Assembly: GCA_007135745.1 (NCBI GenBank)
Contig: SLIH01000202.1
Location: forward strand, 1-12,400
Length of the DNA: 12,400 nucleotides
Reading direction: 5' to 3'
From: Halomonas sp.
GTDB taxonomy: Bacteria > Pseudomonadota > Gammaproteobacteria > Pseudomonadales > Oleiphilaceae
Shown here: in pieces, positions 1-5,580 of the stretch
Numbering within the stretch: position 1 is the stretch's first letter
How the letters are laid out: the number at the start of each line of letters is the position of its first letter
Position numbers and translations under genes: made by a program
Notes under the pieces: model-generated
Told to the model about the DNA's origin: nothing
The model's database searches: none
The model's input: the letters and a program-made list of their open reading frames with translations, nothing else

Positions 1-147
1 CGCTCGTGAATGGCATGGTTTGTGAATGTTGACCTCGAAAGAGGTGAAAGCGTCATGTCCTTGCCGGCCTGAACGGCTTGAGTCTGACGCTTCGCACCCT
101 CATTGTATTTCTTAAGGCATGCGTAAACCGGCAGGGGACAGTAGACA
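1..147. other. Leader upstream of parA; no gene supported
   Basis: All three forward frames close within the first 32 bases (TGA at 7-9, 23-25 and 30-32). The end of an upstream gene, expected to be a motB/motD-type stator gene from family synteny, may lie at the very edge, but I cannot tell which frame is real. The only structure seen is a small hairpin, ACCTC-GAAA-GAGGT at 32-45, with a GNRA-type loop. I found no convincing promoter. An AGGGGA at 133-138 serves as the ribosome binding site of the next gene. Confidence 0.4.
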
Positions 148-951
148 GTGCGGATCTGGGCGGTGGCGAACCAGAAAGGTGGGGTTGGAAAAACCACAAC
201 AGTGGTGGCGTTGGGAGGGCTTCTGGCGGAGCAGGGTGAGCGTGTTCTGCTTGTGGACCTGGATCCCCATGGATCGCTCACAACCTATTTTGGCCAGGAT
301 CCTGACGGCCTGAGCCATTCCGTGTTCGACCTCTTTCAGAACAAGGGGCGCATTCCCCGCGATCTTCCCGCGCAACTGGCCCTGGAAACACCCCACAGGA
401 ACCTGCATCTGTTGCCCGCGTCCAGCGCCATGGCGACTCTGGAACGCCGCATGGTGGGTGTAGAAGGGATGGGACTGATTATTTCCCGTGCTCTGGCGAC
501 ACTGTGGGATGATTACGATTATGTCCTGATCGATAATTCACCATCGCTGGGGGTGCTGATGATCAACGCAATCGCCGCTGCGCAGCATCTGCTGATTCCG
601 GTTCAGACGGAGTTTCTGGCACTCAAGGGCCTTGAGAGGATGCTACACACGTTGCAGATGGTTATGAAATCCCAGAACACGGGGCTTCGCTACACCATCG
701 TCCCAACCATGTACGACCGGCGTACCCAGGCATCCGTTCAGAGTCTGAACCGACTGCGCCAGGATTATGGCCAGGATGTTTTGTGGCGCTTTGCCGTGCC
801 CGTGGATACCCGGTTTCGGGATGCAAGCCAGCGAGGGATGGTGCCTACGGCCCTGGACAATGAATCCCAGGGTGTCCGCGCCTATCGACGTCTGTTGTCC
901 GATCTTCTCAGGGAGCTCGCTCCGGAGAAATCGGGCCGCAAGAGAGCCTGA
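148..951 (+). CDS. parC: ParA/MinD-family ATPase, ParC-type chemotaxis array positioning protein
   Basis: This is a 267-residue cytoplasmic ATPase of the ParA/Soj family. The deviant Walker A is KGGVGKTT at residues 10-17, with both signature lysines (K10, K15). Walker A' is DLDP at 37-40 and Walker B is VLID ending at D129, followed by NSPSLG. The start is GTG, chosen because AGGGGA sits 9 bases upstream and the ATPase fold begins at once. The N-terminus is too short for the helix-turn-helix domain of plasmid ParA proteins. It lies 50 bp before a ParP-like gene and close to cheW. In Vibrio and Pseudomonas this neighbourhood marks ParC, which cycles on ATP and places chemoreceptor arrays at the cell pole. 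A chromosome-partition role is unlikely because no parB follows. Family assignment is certain; the ParC role is inferred from context. Confidence 0.93.
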   Translation: MRIWAVANQKGGVGKTTTVVALGGLLAEQGERVLLVDLDPHGSLTTYFGQDPDGLSHSVFDLFQNKGRIPRDLPAQLALETPHRNLHLLPASSAMATLERRMVGVEGMGLIISRALATLWDDYDYVLIDNSPSLGVLMINAIAAAQHLLIPVQTEFLALKGLERMLHTLQMVMKSQNTGLRYTIVPTMYDRRTQASVQSLNRLRQDYGQDVLWRFAVPVDTRFRDASQRGMVPTALDNESQGVRAYRRLLSDLLRELAPEKSGRKRA

Positions 952-1001
952 AATGAGTTCGGTAAGTCTTTGTACGCTGCCAGTACATTGGAGCAAGCAT
1001 C

Positions 1002-1985
1002 GTGAGTGGTAAAGGGCGGGAAAAACAAAGTCAGGCGGATGAGGCCATTGCCAGTTATCTGGATGACCTGTTGTCGGTCCCGGCTGACGAACCGGTCTAT
1101 CTCGATGATGATCCAACAGCACATGATGCCGAGCCCGAACCTCCTCGCTCCGGCCAGGACAGGGAAGCACCGCGTGCCCGCACTGACATCGACCCTCCAG
1201 TCGTCTCGGATCGACGCCCCAAAGCGCGTCGCCCGCAGGAAGCCCCGGTTGCAACAAAGGTGCGGGAAGCGCCGAACCTGCAGTCTTCGCTTGTCAGCCA
1301 GGCAATAAGGGAGATTCCTGAACCGGCGCCTCTGACCGAAACACCGGAGCAACCCCGGGAGGCGATCAGGGTAAAAGTGGAGCCGAGCGCGCCGGCACCT
1401 GAAGCCAAACAGGCGCCGGTTTCGCCAGCGCAGGAACCACAGCCGAAGGTCAATCAGGCCGATCACAGTGAAACACAGGCGCGGGCTCCAGAGCCCGATC
1501 CCTGGGTGGAAGGCCGTCCGGCCTGGGCCGGGGAAGGCTTTGAGTGCCTTATATTTCGTGTCGCAGGGTTGCAGCTGGCCGTGCCATTGATCCTGCTGGG
1601 TCAGGTCCATCGTCTGGATCGCGAGCTGACCCCCCTTGTTGGGCGCCCCGACTGGTTCCTGGGACTGCTCACCGTCGGGCAGAAAAATATCCGGGTGGTG
1701 GATACGGCGCGCTGGGTGATGCCCGAGCGTTACCGGGAGGATGTTCGGGACAACTACCAGTTTGTTATCCAGCTCGGTGACAGCAGTTGGGGGCTGGCCT
1801 GCGATGAGGTGGCTCAGTCCTTCCGCGTCACGCCGGACGAGGTGAAGTGGCGCAGCGAACACAGTCGCCGGCAATGGCTTGCCGGTACCATCAAGAAACA
1901 GATGTGTGCACTGCTGGATGTTTCCCGTCTCGCGGGGATGCTTGCGGAGGCTGAAAAAGGGCGTACTCCCGACCTCTCGGGATAA
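1002..1985 (+). CDS. parP: ParP-like protein: disordered linker plus C-terminal CheW/AIF domain
   Basis: This is a 327-residue protein with two parts. Residues 1 to about 175 are rich in Pro, Glu, Ala and Arg and look disordered, apart from a short amphipathic helix near the start (residues 14-26, EAIASYLDDLLSV). Residues about 178-315 form a CheW-like domain beginning FECLIFRVAGLQLAVPL. The NLRG signature of true CheW is replaced by a TVGQKN segment. This is the architecture of Vibrio ParP, whose array-integration domain binds CheA and receptors while its N-terminal part binds ParC. The start is GTG at 1002, with GGAG at 990-993 eight bases upstream. It lies between the ParA-type gene and cheW, as expected. 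A diverged CheW or CheV is the alternative, but no receiver domain is present. The linker is low complexity and likely to vary between species. Confidence 0.85.
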   Translation: MSGKGREKQSQADEAIASYLDDLLSVPADEPVYLDDDPTAHDAEPEPPRSGQDREAPRARTDIDPPVVSDRRPKARRPQEAPVATKVREAPNLQSSLVSQAIREIPEPAPLTETPEQPREAIRVKVEPSAPAPEAKQAPVSPAQEPQPKVNQADHSETQARAPEPDPWVEGRPAWAGEGFECLIFRVAGLQLAVPLILLGQVHRLDRELTPLVGRPDWFLGLLTVGQKNIRVVDTARWVMPERYREDVRDNYQFVIQLGDSSWGLACDEVAQSFRVTPDEVKWRSEHSRRQWLAGTIKKQMCALLDVSRLAGMLAEAEKGRTPDLSG

Positions 1986-1996
1986 TCCTGGCTGAC

Positions 1997-2012
1997 TGGC
2001 ACAGTTTGTGCG
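1997..2012 (+). promoter_or_regulatory. Candidate sigma-54 (-24/-12) promoter for cheW-DUF2802
   Basis: The segment CTGGCAC AGTTT GTGC (1996-2011) keeps the invariant GG (1998-1999) and GC (2010-2011) separated by exactly 10 bases. The -24 half is perfect (CTGGCAC) and the -12 half reads GTGC instead of TTGC. It starts 11 bases after the ParP stop, and the predicted RNA start near 2023 leaves a leader of about 78 bases before cheW. Many gammaproteobacterial flagellar and chemotaxis genes use RpoN with FleQ/FlrC-type activators. A sigma-70 reading overlaps it: CTGGCA (1996-2001), 17-base spacer, TATAGT (2019-2024). Which one works cannot be settled from sequence. Confidence 0.55.
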
Positions 2013-2100
2013 GTGTTCTATAGTACAGGGCACTGACGATGAAAAATTGACATCCGGGGCCGGCACAGTGTCCTGGTCCGGAAAGGGGAGAAAAGAAGTT

Positions 2101-2595
2101 ATGGCCGCCCAGAACGCACAGCACGGTGCTCAGCAAAGCGGGGATGATCCCGTTCTGCAGTATGTAACCTTTCGCCTGGCAGAGGAGACCTACGGTCTCA
2201 ATGTCATGCAGATCCAGGAAGTACTGCGGTATACGGAAATCGCCCCGGTGCCGGGCGCGCCGGATTACGTGCTGGGAATCATCAACCTGCGCGGCAATGT
2301 GGTTACGGTGATTGACACACGCCGTCGCTTTGGCCTGCCCGATGCCGAAGTGACGGACGCCACGCGCATTGTGGTTCTTGAGGCGGAACAGCAGGTTGTA
2401 GGCATCCTGGTCGACTCGGTGGCGGAGGTCATCTATATCCGACAGAGTGAGATTGAGACCGCGCCCAATGTCGGCAACGAAGAGAGCGCACGCTTTATTC
2501 AGGGCGTGTGTAACAGAAACGGGGAGCTCGTGATCCTCGTGGAATTCGAGAAAATGCTCACCGAACAGGAATGGGCAGAAATCGAAGCGCTTTGA
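2101..2595 (+). CDS. cheW: Chemotaxis coupling protein CheW
   Basis: This is a 164-residue cytoplasmic scaffold that links chemoreceptors to the kinase CheA. After a 16-residue polar tail, a single CheW domain fills the rest: LQYVTFRLAEETYGLNV, then IQEVLRYTEIAPVPGAPDYVLGI, the NLRGNVVTVID signature, and the VGILVDSV strand. Length and motifs are canonical. The reading frame is open further upstream, but the ATG at 2101 is preferred. A GGGGAG lies at 2085-2090, ten bases upstream, and the longer N-terminus would be unlike CheW. It follows parP by 115 bp, with its own candidate promoter, and precedes the DUF2802 gene by 52 bp. Other che genes are not in the window and presumably lie upstream. 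Confidence 0.96.
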   Translation: MAAQNAQHGAQQSGDDPVLQYVTFRLAEETYGLNVMQIQEVLRYTEIAPVPGAPDYVLGIINLRGNVVTVIDTRRRFGLPDAEVTDATRIVVLEAEQQVVGILVDSVAEVIYIRQSEIETAPNVGNEESARFIQGVCNRNGELVILVEFEKMLTEQEWAEIEAL

Positions 2596-2647
2596 TGCGT
2601 GTTCCGCGGGTGATGACGTGCGACGTAATATTGACGGGGGAGTGACG

Positions 2648-3049
2648 ATGGAATGGTTTGAAACCTTGGCACCCTGGATGTTGACCGCACTGGCCATCAC
2701 CCTGCTGGTGTTTCAGAGTGCTCGACAGCGAACACAGCTTCGGGAATTGGAGGCCATGGTCAAGCGTCGGTGCGATGACATGGGCCGGGAACTTCATGCC
2801 GTCAGCAGTGGCAGCATGGGGGTTGGCAAACGTCTGGTCGCCTGTGAGCGATCGCTGCACAACCTGAATGGCGTGCTCGACGAAATGCGCATGAACGATC
2901 CGTTGCGCGTCCCCTATGATGAAGCATCCAAGCTGGTCGAATTGGGCGCGGAAACCGAAGACCTGATGAATTCCTGTGGCATTTCCCGCCCGGAAGCGGA
3001 GCTGGTTACCGCCCTGCGGCGTGGTGCAAAGGTCGATTCCGTAGCCTGA
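2648..3049 (+). CDS. DUF2802 family membrane-anchored protein of the flagellar/chemotaxis locus
   Basis: This is a 133-residue protein of a family with no firm function. There is one N-terminal membrane helix (about residues 8-22), then a charged, probably coiled-coil stretch (26-50). The segment SSGSMGVGKRL (53-63) and the C-terminal block YDEASKLVELGAETEDLMNSC with GISRPEAELV (90-120) match DUF2802 as I remember it. The C-terminal block reads like a helix-turn-helix-type fold (LVELGAETEDLMNSCGISRPE), facing the cytoplasm by the positive-inside rule. The ATG at 2648 is preferred over an upstream GTG at 2618 because GGGGGAG (2636-2642) is well placed and the membrane helix starts immediately. 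It is the last gene of the cheW block in many gammaproteobacteria, so a role in flagellar or chemotaxis function is inferred from context. Confidence 0.85.
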   Translation: MEWFETLAPWMLTALAITLLVFQSARQRTQLRELEAMVKRRCDDMGRELHAVSSGSMGVGKRLVACERSLHNLNGVLDEMRMNDPLRVPYDEASKLVELGAETEDLMNSCGISRPEAELVTALRRGAKVDSVA

Positions 3050-3100
3050 CTTTATCGCCTGCACACAAGGCTCCTGCACCCCACCGCACAGTCGCTCGGG

Positions 3101-3126
3101 TGTAGGGGCAGCTATAGCTGCGATGG
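3101..3126 (+). repeat. REP (repetitive extragenic palindrome) element, GTAG-headed
   Basis: A GTAG head at 3102-3105 is followed by GGG and a perfect 14-base palindrome, GCAGCTATAGCTGC (3108-3121), then GATGG. This matches the common gammaproteobacterial REP pattern (GTAGGAGCGGCT then AGCCGCGA) as I remember it. The differences within the stem are paired changes that keep the palindrome. It lies between two convergent genes, the usual REP location. No T-run follows on either strand, so it is not a standard terminator. Only one copy is visible in the window. Confidence 0.65.
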
Positions 3127-3127
3127 T

Positions 3128-3430
3128 TCATGGGTCGGCAAAATCCTCCGGCGTCTTCCCTTGCAGATAAAAGGCGTACGCCAATATTTCGGCAATCACC
3201 CGATACAGCGTTTCCGGTATTTCCTCGCCAAGATCCAACCGACTGAGAAGGGCAGCCAGGTCCGGATCTTCGTAAAGTGGCACACCGTGTTCCTCGGCAA
3301 TCTCCATGATCTGCCGGGCAATATCGTTCTGCCCCGTTGCCGTCACGGCGGGTGCGTTCTGCCCATCGTATTTAAGCGCGATGGCCGCCTGCCCCTGGTC
3401 TGTTTGTCCGGATTTGTCCGTATCACGCAT
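3128..3430 (-). CDS. FlhB C-terminal-domain-like protein (FhlB/YlqH type), no NPTH
   Basis: This is a 100-residue soluble protein matching only the cytoplasmic C-terminal domain of the flagellar export switch FlhB. IALKYD, then NDIARQIMEIAEEHGVPLYEDP, LAALLSRLDLGEEIP and LYRVIAEILAYAF follow the FlhB-C order. The four membrane helices and the NPTH self-cleavage site are absent; the aligned positions read DQGQ just before AAIALKY. I prefer the second ATG (3430) because GGTGG lies six bases upstream. An ATG two codons earlier (3436) abuts that GGTGG. The gene overlaps the end of the FliK-like gene by 8 bases, implying translational coupling. It could act as a stand-alone partner of FliK or of the export gate. 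Bacillus YlqH, beside FliK-like YlqG, is the closest analogy I know. Family assignment is firm; function is unknown. Confidence 0.88.
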   Translation of the reverse strand: MRDTDKSGQTDQGQAAIALKYDGQNAPAVTATGQNDIARQIMEIAEEHGVPLYEDPDLAALLSRLDLGEEIPETLYRVIAEILAYAFYLQGKTPEDFADP

Positions 3431-4817
3431 GTTCATCCACCAGATACTGGCTGAGTCGGGTTTTCAGGGCCACCGGCTGGCCCTGATGGCATTCAATGGG
3501 GGCAACATCCAGATTGAGTTTGCTCAGTGCGCTGTGCAGCTGGTCATTGGTCTGCTCTACCAGAGCCAGCGTCGCAGGCTTCTCTGCCCAGATTCGTGCC
3601 TTGAGCGCCCGTTTTTTCAGGCTGAGATCAAAATAGAGTGGCCCTGTGTGATCCAGGTCGATGGCGAGCGTCAGACGCCACTCCCTTTGATTGCTGGCCT
3701 CCCCGTCCTCATCCGAATCCTCTGAGGCTTCATCTCTCTGTTCAATTCGGGCCTGGGCGAGCCGCGCCTCACCGGATGCTGTAAGCCAGGGCAATTCCAG
3801 TATCCAGGTCTGACTGGCGGGTGCTTCGGCGGTGGCTGGATTGGTCAGCGCCTGACTGTGGAGCTGATTGACCGTAATTCGATTGATCATGCCGGCCAGC
3901 AGCCTCAGGATTTCCCCGGCGCCCATGGGCTCGCGACCCGCACCCGCCTGACTGCCCGTTTGAGCGGGTGTTTGGGAAAGGCTCTGCATGAGAGCCTCGG
4001 GCGCGGGGAACTGCAGGTGAGTGGCATTGACCAGCTGCGGACTGATGCTGGGTTGTACGCTCGCCAGTTGGCGTTCCACCTGGTTCCGGGGCGCCTGATC
4101 GCCGGCCTGGTGGCGGGCTGCAGTCACCGCCAGTTGAATGAGGCGTTGCTTCAGATCCCGGGATAGGGGCGTGCTCTCGATCCCAGCCGAAGGCTGTGGT
4201 TGGGCGGTTACCAGGCGTGCTTCGCGAAAAATCCCGTTCTCCGAAAACCATTGCCGGACGCGCTCCGGCGTTATGGCTTCACCCTGAAGCGGGTTCTGGC
4301 TGGGTGCCGGTGCGTTGGCGATGGCCGCCGAGGAGGTTGCCTGCGGGGGTGTCGTGCTGCGGGGCTGAAAAATCAATTGGGTCAGCTGCTGCAGTGCTTC
4401 CCGCACCGGTTGTGGCGTATTGTTGGAGCGCGCACTGTTCAGGAGCTGGTTCAGGCCTTCCCCCAGGTTATGCTGGAAGGGCATTTTCCGGGCCAGCGCC
4501 TGAGAAAGGACGCTGCGCTGGGGGCTTTCGGGCAATTCCATAAGGCGCAGTTCGTTGGCTGCGCGCATTATGCGTATCAGGGTGCCGGGCTGTAGCGACT
4601 GCTCGCTTCGCACAGGCAGTTGTTTTCCATTTACTTCCAGCAGCAAGCGCGCACCTTTGCCGCCACTGGCGTCGTCCAGGGCGGCCATAACCCGGGCGAG
4701 CCGGGTCTCTCCGCTTTCAATCCCAAGCCGATTGAGCAGGCGCAGCGCGGAATCCTGGCCCTGTTGCCGGGAGCTTTCAGGGTTCTTGCCGGATGGTGAC
4801 GGTATGTTAATGTCCAC
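3423..4817 (-). CDS. FliK-like flagellar hook-length control family protein
   Basis: This is a 464-residue protein. Residues about 56-95 form a small N-terminal domain (ARLLLEVNGKQLPV...GTLIRIMRAANELRLMEL). Residues 100-375 are Gln/Pro/Ala/Ser-rich and probably disordered. Residues 378-455 are the Flg_hook (FliK C-terminal) domain, with WRLTLAIDLDHTGPLYFDLSL and a final helical LVEQTNDQLHSALSKLNLDV. FliK proteins measure hook or rod length and switch FlhB specificity. The classical fliK usually sits in the fliJ-fliL region, so this gene beside ccmA may be a second FliK-like protein paired with the FlhB-C-like gene it overlaps. The start is GTG, preceded by GAGGA about six bases upstream; TTGs and ATGs further in would cut the N-terminal domain. 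It is divergent from ccmA across a 133-bp shared promoter region. Confidence 0.85.
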   Translation of the reverse strand: MDINIPSPSGKNPESSRQQGQDSALRLLNRLGIESGETRLARVMAALDDASGGKGARLLLEVNGKQLPVRSEQSLQPGTLIRIMRAANELRLMELPESPQRSVLSQALARKMPFQHNLGEGLNQLLNSARSNNTPQPVREALQQLTQLIFQPRSTTPPQATSSAAIANAPAPSQNPLQGEAITPERVRQWFSENGIFREARLVTAQPQPSAGIESTPLSRDLKQRLIQLAVTAARHQAGDQAPRNQVERQLASVQPSISPQLVNATHLQFPAPEALMQSLSQTPAQTGSQAGAGREPMGAGEILRLLAGMINRITVNQLHSQALTNPATAEAPASQTWILELPWLTASGEARLAQARIEQRDEASEDSDEDGEASNQREWRLTLAIDLDHTGPLYFDLSLKKRALKARIWAEKPATLALVEQTNDQLHSALSKLNLDVAPIECHQGQPVALKTRLSQYLVDEHA

Positions 4818-4855
4818 TGCGTTCCTCGAAAGTTCGGGAATAAAGGGACTCGCAG

Positions 4856-4869
4856 CTGATATACATCAA
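4856..4869 (+). promoter_or_regulatory. FNR/Anr box upstream of ccmA
   Basis: CTGAT-ATAC-ATCAA matches the FNR/Anr/FixK consensus TTGAT-N4-ATCAA at 9 of 10 fixed positions. On the opposite strand it reads TTGAT-GTAT-ATCAG. Its centre (4862/4863) is about 42 bases upstream of the RNA start predicted from the TATAAT at 4893-4898. That is the class II activator position, and it would explain why no good -35 hexamer is present. It is also 3' of the predicted fliK start on the other strand. Confidence 0.65.
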
Positions 4870-4892
4870 GAGTAAACTACTCATCCTCTCCT

Positions 4893-4898
4893 TATAAT
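4893..4898 (+). promoter_or_regulatory. -10 element of the ccm operon promoter
   Basis: A perfect TATAAT lies 52 bases before the ccmA ATG. At 16-18 base spacing the -35 region reads only AGAGTAAA, a poor match to TTGACA, so the promoter probably needs an activator. The FNR box at 4856-4869 is correctly placed for this. The predicted start is near 4905, giving a leader of about 46 bases. A GGGG at 4942-4945 is the ccmA ribosome binding site. Confidence 0.6.
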
Positions 4899-4923
4899 AG
4901 GCTCGCGTACAGCAGGGTAACAA
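4894..4923 (-). promoter_or_regulatory. Sigma-70-type promoter for fliK-like/flhB-like genes, overlapping the ccm -10
   Basis: On the minus strand TTGTTA (4923-4918) and TATTAT (4899-4894) are separated by 18 bases, matching the -35 at 4 of 6 and the -10 at 5 of 6. The TATTAT is the complement of the ccm TATAAT shifted by one base, so both promoters share one melting region. The predicted start is near 4887, about 70 bases before the fliK GTG. No sigma-28 or sigma-54 pattern was found in this gap. Confidence 0.4.
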
Positions 4924-4950
4924 ATCATCGTCAAAGTCGTCGGGGTGTAA

Positions 4951-5580
4951 ATGTCCGAGGTGCTTCTGGAAGCATCCAGTCTATATTGTGAGCGGGATGA
5001 CAGAGTTCTTTTCAGTCAATTGAATCTGCAGATCCGACCCGGGACGCTGATCCGTGTGGCCGGTCCCAATGGAACCGGAAAAACCACCCTGCTGAGAATC
5101 CTTGCCGGATTGAGCAGTTTTTACGAAGGCCGGCTTTTGTGGCAAGGCCGCCCGCTGTGGCAGGTGCGGGAGTCGTACCTGGCCAATCTCCTGTTTCTTG
5201 GTCATCGCCCCGCCATCACGCCGTCGCTGACGCCGCTTGAGAATCTGGCGGCCTTCACGGGCGTGCGGCGCAGGAATACCCGGGCCGAGCTGCTGGATGC
5301 CCTGGCTGCGGCGGGACTTGAGCATTTTGAGGATATCCCGGCTCACCACCTTTCCGCCGGTCAGCAGCGCCGGATTGCGCTGGCGCGCCTGTATCTTTCC
5401 ACTGCTCCCCTGTGGATTCTGGATGAGGCCTTTACCGCCATCGACCGGGACGGTGTCCGGGCGCTGGAGGCGCTTTTGCGGGCACGGGTAGATGCCGGGG
5501 GTGCCGTGATACTGACAACCCATCATGAGCTCTCTCTGCCCGGTTGTGAAATCATTACGCTGGGGGAGGACGGCCTATGA
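4951..5580 (+). CDS. ccmA: Cytochrome c maturation ABC transporter ATP-binding subunit CcmA
   Basis: This is a 209-residue ABC ATPase. With CcmB (and CcmCD) it uses ATP hydrolysis to release heme-loaded CcmE from CcmC on the periplasmic side. Walker A is GPNGTGKTT at residues 38-46. The CcmA-type LGHRPAI segment lies at 83-89. The signature is LSAGQQRR (134-141), unusual only in having A for G at the third position, which is common in CcmA. Walker B is LWILDEA (154-160, D158/E159), and the switch histidine lies in TTHHE (189-193). It is the first gene of the ccm operon and ends in an ATGA overlap with ccmB. Expression probably starts from the FNR-type promoter just upstream. Confidence 0.97.
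   Translation: MSEVLLEASSLYCERDDRVLFSQLNLQIRPGTLIRVAGPNGTGKTTLLRILAGLSSFYEGRLLWQGRPLWQVRESYLANLLFLGHRPAITPSLTPLENLAAFTGVRRRNTRAELLDALAAAGLEHFEDIPAHHLSAGQQRRIALARLYLSTAPLWILDEAFTAIDRDGVRALEALLRARVDAGGAVILTTHHELSLPGCEIITLGEDGL

Noticed and set aside
29..58. TTGACC in the parA leader as a promoter -35
   Set aside because: The best -10 at normal spacing matches only two positions, so I do not call a promoter.
134..160. Chromosome-partition parAB locus
   Set aside because: The ATPase is followed by a CheW-domain protein, not a parB, and no parS-like repeats are seen.
953..1012. A 19-codon ATG frame between the ParA-type gene and parP
   Set aside because: It has no clear ribosome binding site of its own, its peptide (MSSVSLCTLPVHWSKHREW) has no recognisable feature, and it overlaps the parP start; most likely chance.
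2047..2052. Perfect TTGACA upstream of cheW
   Set aside because: No acceptable -10 hexamer at 16-19 bases downstream; the segment there is GC-rich.
882..2066. Long minus-strand open frame opposite parP
   Set aside because: It runs across the parA end and the whole of parP and encodes no recognisable family; an antisense shadow of a high-GC gene.
3101..3126. The 3101-3126 palindrome as a rho-independent terminator
   Set aside because: No T-run on either side; its head and stem fit a REP element better.
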